Assembly (NCBI GenBank): GCA_011049495.1
Contig: DSBF01000281.1
Location: 1 to 6,638 of the forward strand
Source of the DNA: Ignavibacteria bacterium
GTDB taxonomy: Bacteria; Bacteroidota; Ignavibacteria; Ignavibacteriales; Melioribacteraceae
Direction: 5' to 3'
DNA length: 6,638 nt
Every line of letters begins with the position of its first letter. The first letter of the stretch is position 1. Below are positions 6,412 to 6,638 of this stretch, piece by piece. The translations under genes were made by a program, and so were the position numbers. Under the pieces are notes generated by a model that saw only the letters and a program-made list of their open reading frames with translations, searched no databases and was not told where the DNA came from.

Positions 6412-6638
6412 CAGCAAGCCTCAACTTAAATTTTTTTGCGTAATCAATTATTTTGCAATATTCTTCCTTACTGATTCTTCTATTCAACTCTTTGTAATTA
6501 TCAGCTTTGTAAGAAGGATAATACTGATCCATCAAATTAAGATAAGTCTCTTTAGAGATTTCCCCGGCTATAAAATCTATTACCTCTTTTGAACCGGAAA
6601 TATTGTTCGGCAAAATTAAATGACGAATCAATAATCCC
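6407..6638 (-). CDS. PflX-like radical SAM protein, C-terminal part only
   Basis: The last 76 codons of a minus-strand gene are visible; the rest lies beyond the right edge. The visible end reads GLLIRHLILPNN, then EVIDFIAGEIS, TYLNLMDQYYPSYKA, ELNRRISKEEY and AKKFKLRLAE. This order, especially RHLxLP followed by NLMDQYxPxYKA and LNRxIxxEEY, is typical of the C-terminus of COG1313 proteins (PflX, related to pyruvate formate-lyase activating enzymes). These are cytoplasmic iron-sulfur, S-adenosylmethionine-dependent proteins of unsettled substrate. The CxxxCxxC cluster motif would be near the N-terminus and cannot be checked. A TTG at 6631 can look like a start, but conserved residues continue upstream of it (Gly-Leu), so it is internal. 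The gene converges on the T9SS operon, 115 bases away. Confidence 0.78.
   Translation of the reverse strand, partial: GLLIRHLILPNNISGSKEVIDFIAGEISKETYLNLMDQYYPSYKADNYKELNRRISKEEYCKIIDYAKKFKLRLAE

Overview
The window looks like chromosomal DNA from an AT-rich member of the Bacteroidota/Ignavibacteriota (FCB) lineage. The evidence is two C-terminal type IX secretion (T9SS) sorting domains carrying the QNYPNPFNP signature. The wording of these tails (NPFNP followed by IxY and a closing SGxYIYxxxxG...SKKxLxxK) is most like Ignavibacteria. That taxonomic call is an inference from motif style.

Layout. (1) Positions 1-2702, minus strand: the first 900 codons of an exported tricorn-type protease. 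It has two beta-propeller regions, the Ser-His pair of the catalytic core and a PDZ domain. It runs off the left edge before the nucleophile. (2) Positions 2703-3153: a 451-base divergent intergenic region with a 12-bp palindrome near the protease gene and one copy (A) of a degenerate repeat. (3) Positions 3154-6291, plus strand: two genes 13 bases apart, probably one operon. The first encodes a 310-residue T9SS-exported protein of unknown function. The second is an M6-like zinc metalloprotease with an FN3 domain and a T9SS tail, about 730 residues once repaired, but broken in two places. One lesion is a one-base shortage in an A tract just after the start codon; the other is an in-frame TAA between the catalytic part and the FN3/sorting part. 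(4) Positions 6292-6406: a convergent intergenic gap with a perfect 15-bp hairpin and a second copy (B) of the repeat. (5) Positions 6407-6638, minus strand: the C-terminal end of a PflX-like (COG1313) radical SAM protein.

How the genes fit together. The tricorn homologue would act on peptides in the periplasm. The operon would deliver cargo to the cell surface or medium through T9SS: Sec export by the N-terminal signal peptide, then outer-membrane passage directed by the C-terminal domain. As sequenced, the metalloprotease cannot be made as one T9SS client. Either it is a recent pseudogene, or the reads contain two errors, or (less likely) expression uses slippage and readthrough. Related repeats in the same orientation lie on both sides of the operon, so the operon may be a cassette placed between two housekeeping-type genes. 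I see no CRISPR array, tRNA, rRNA, transposase or defence system.
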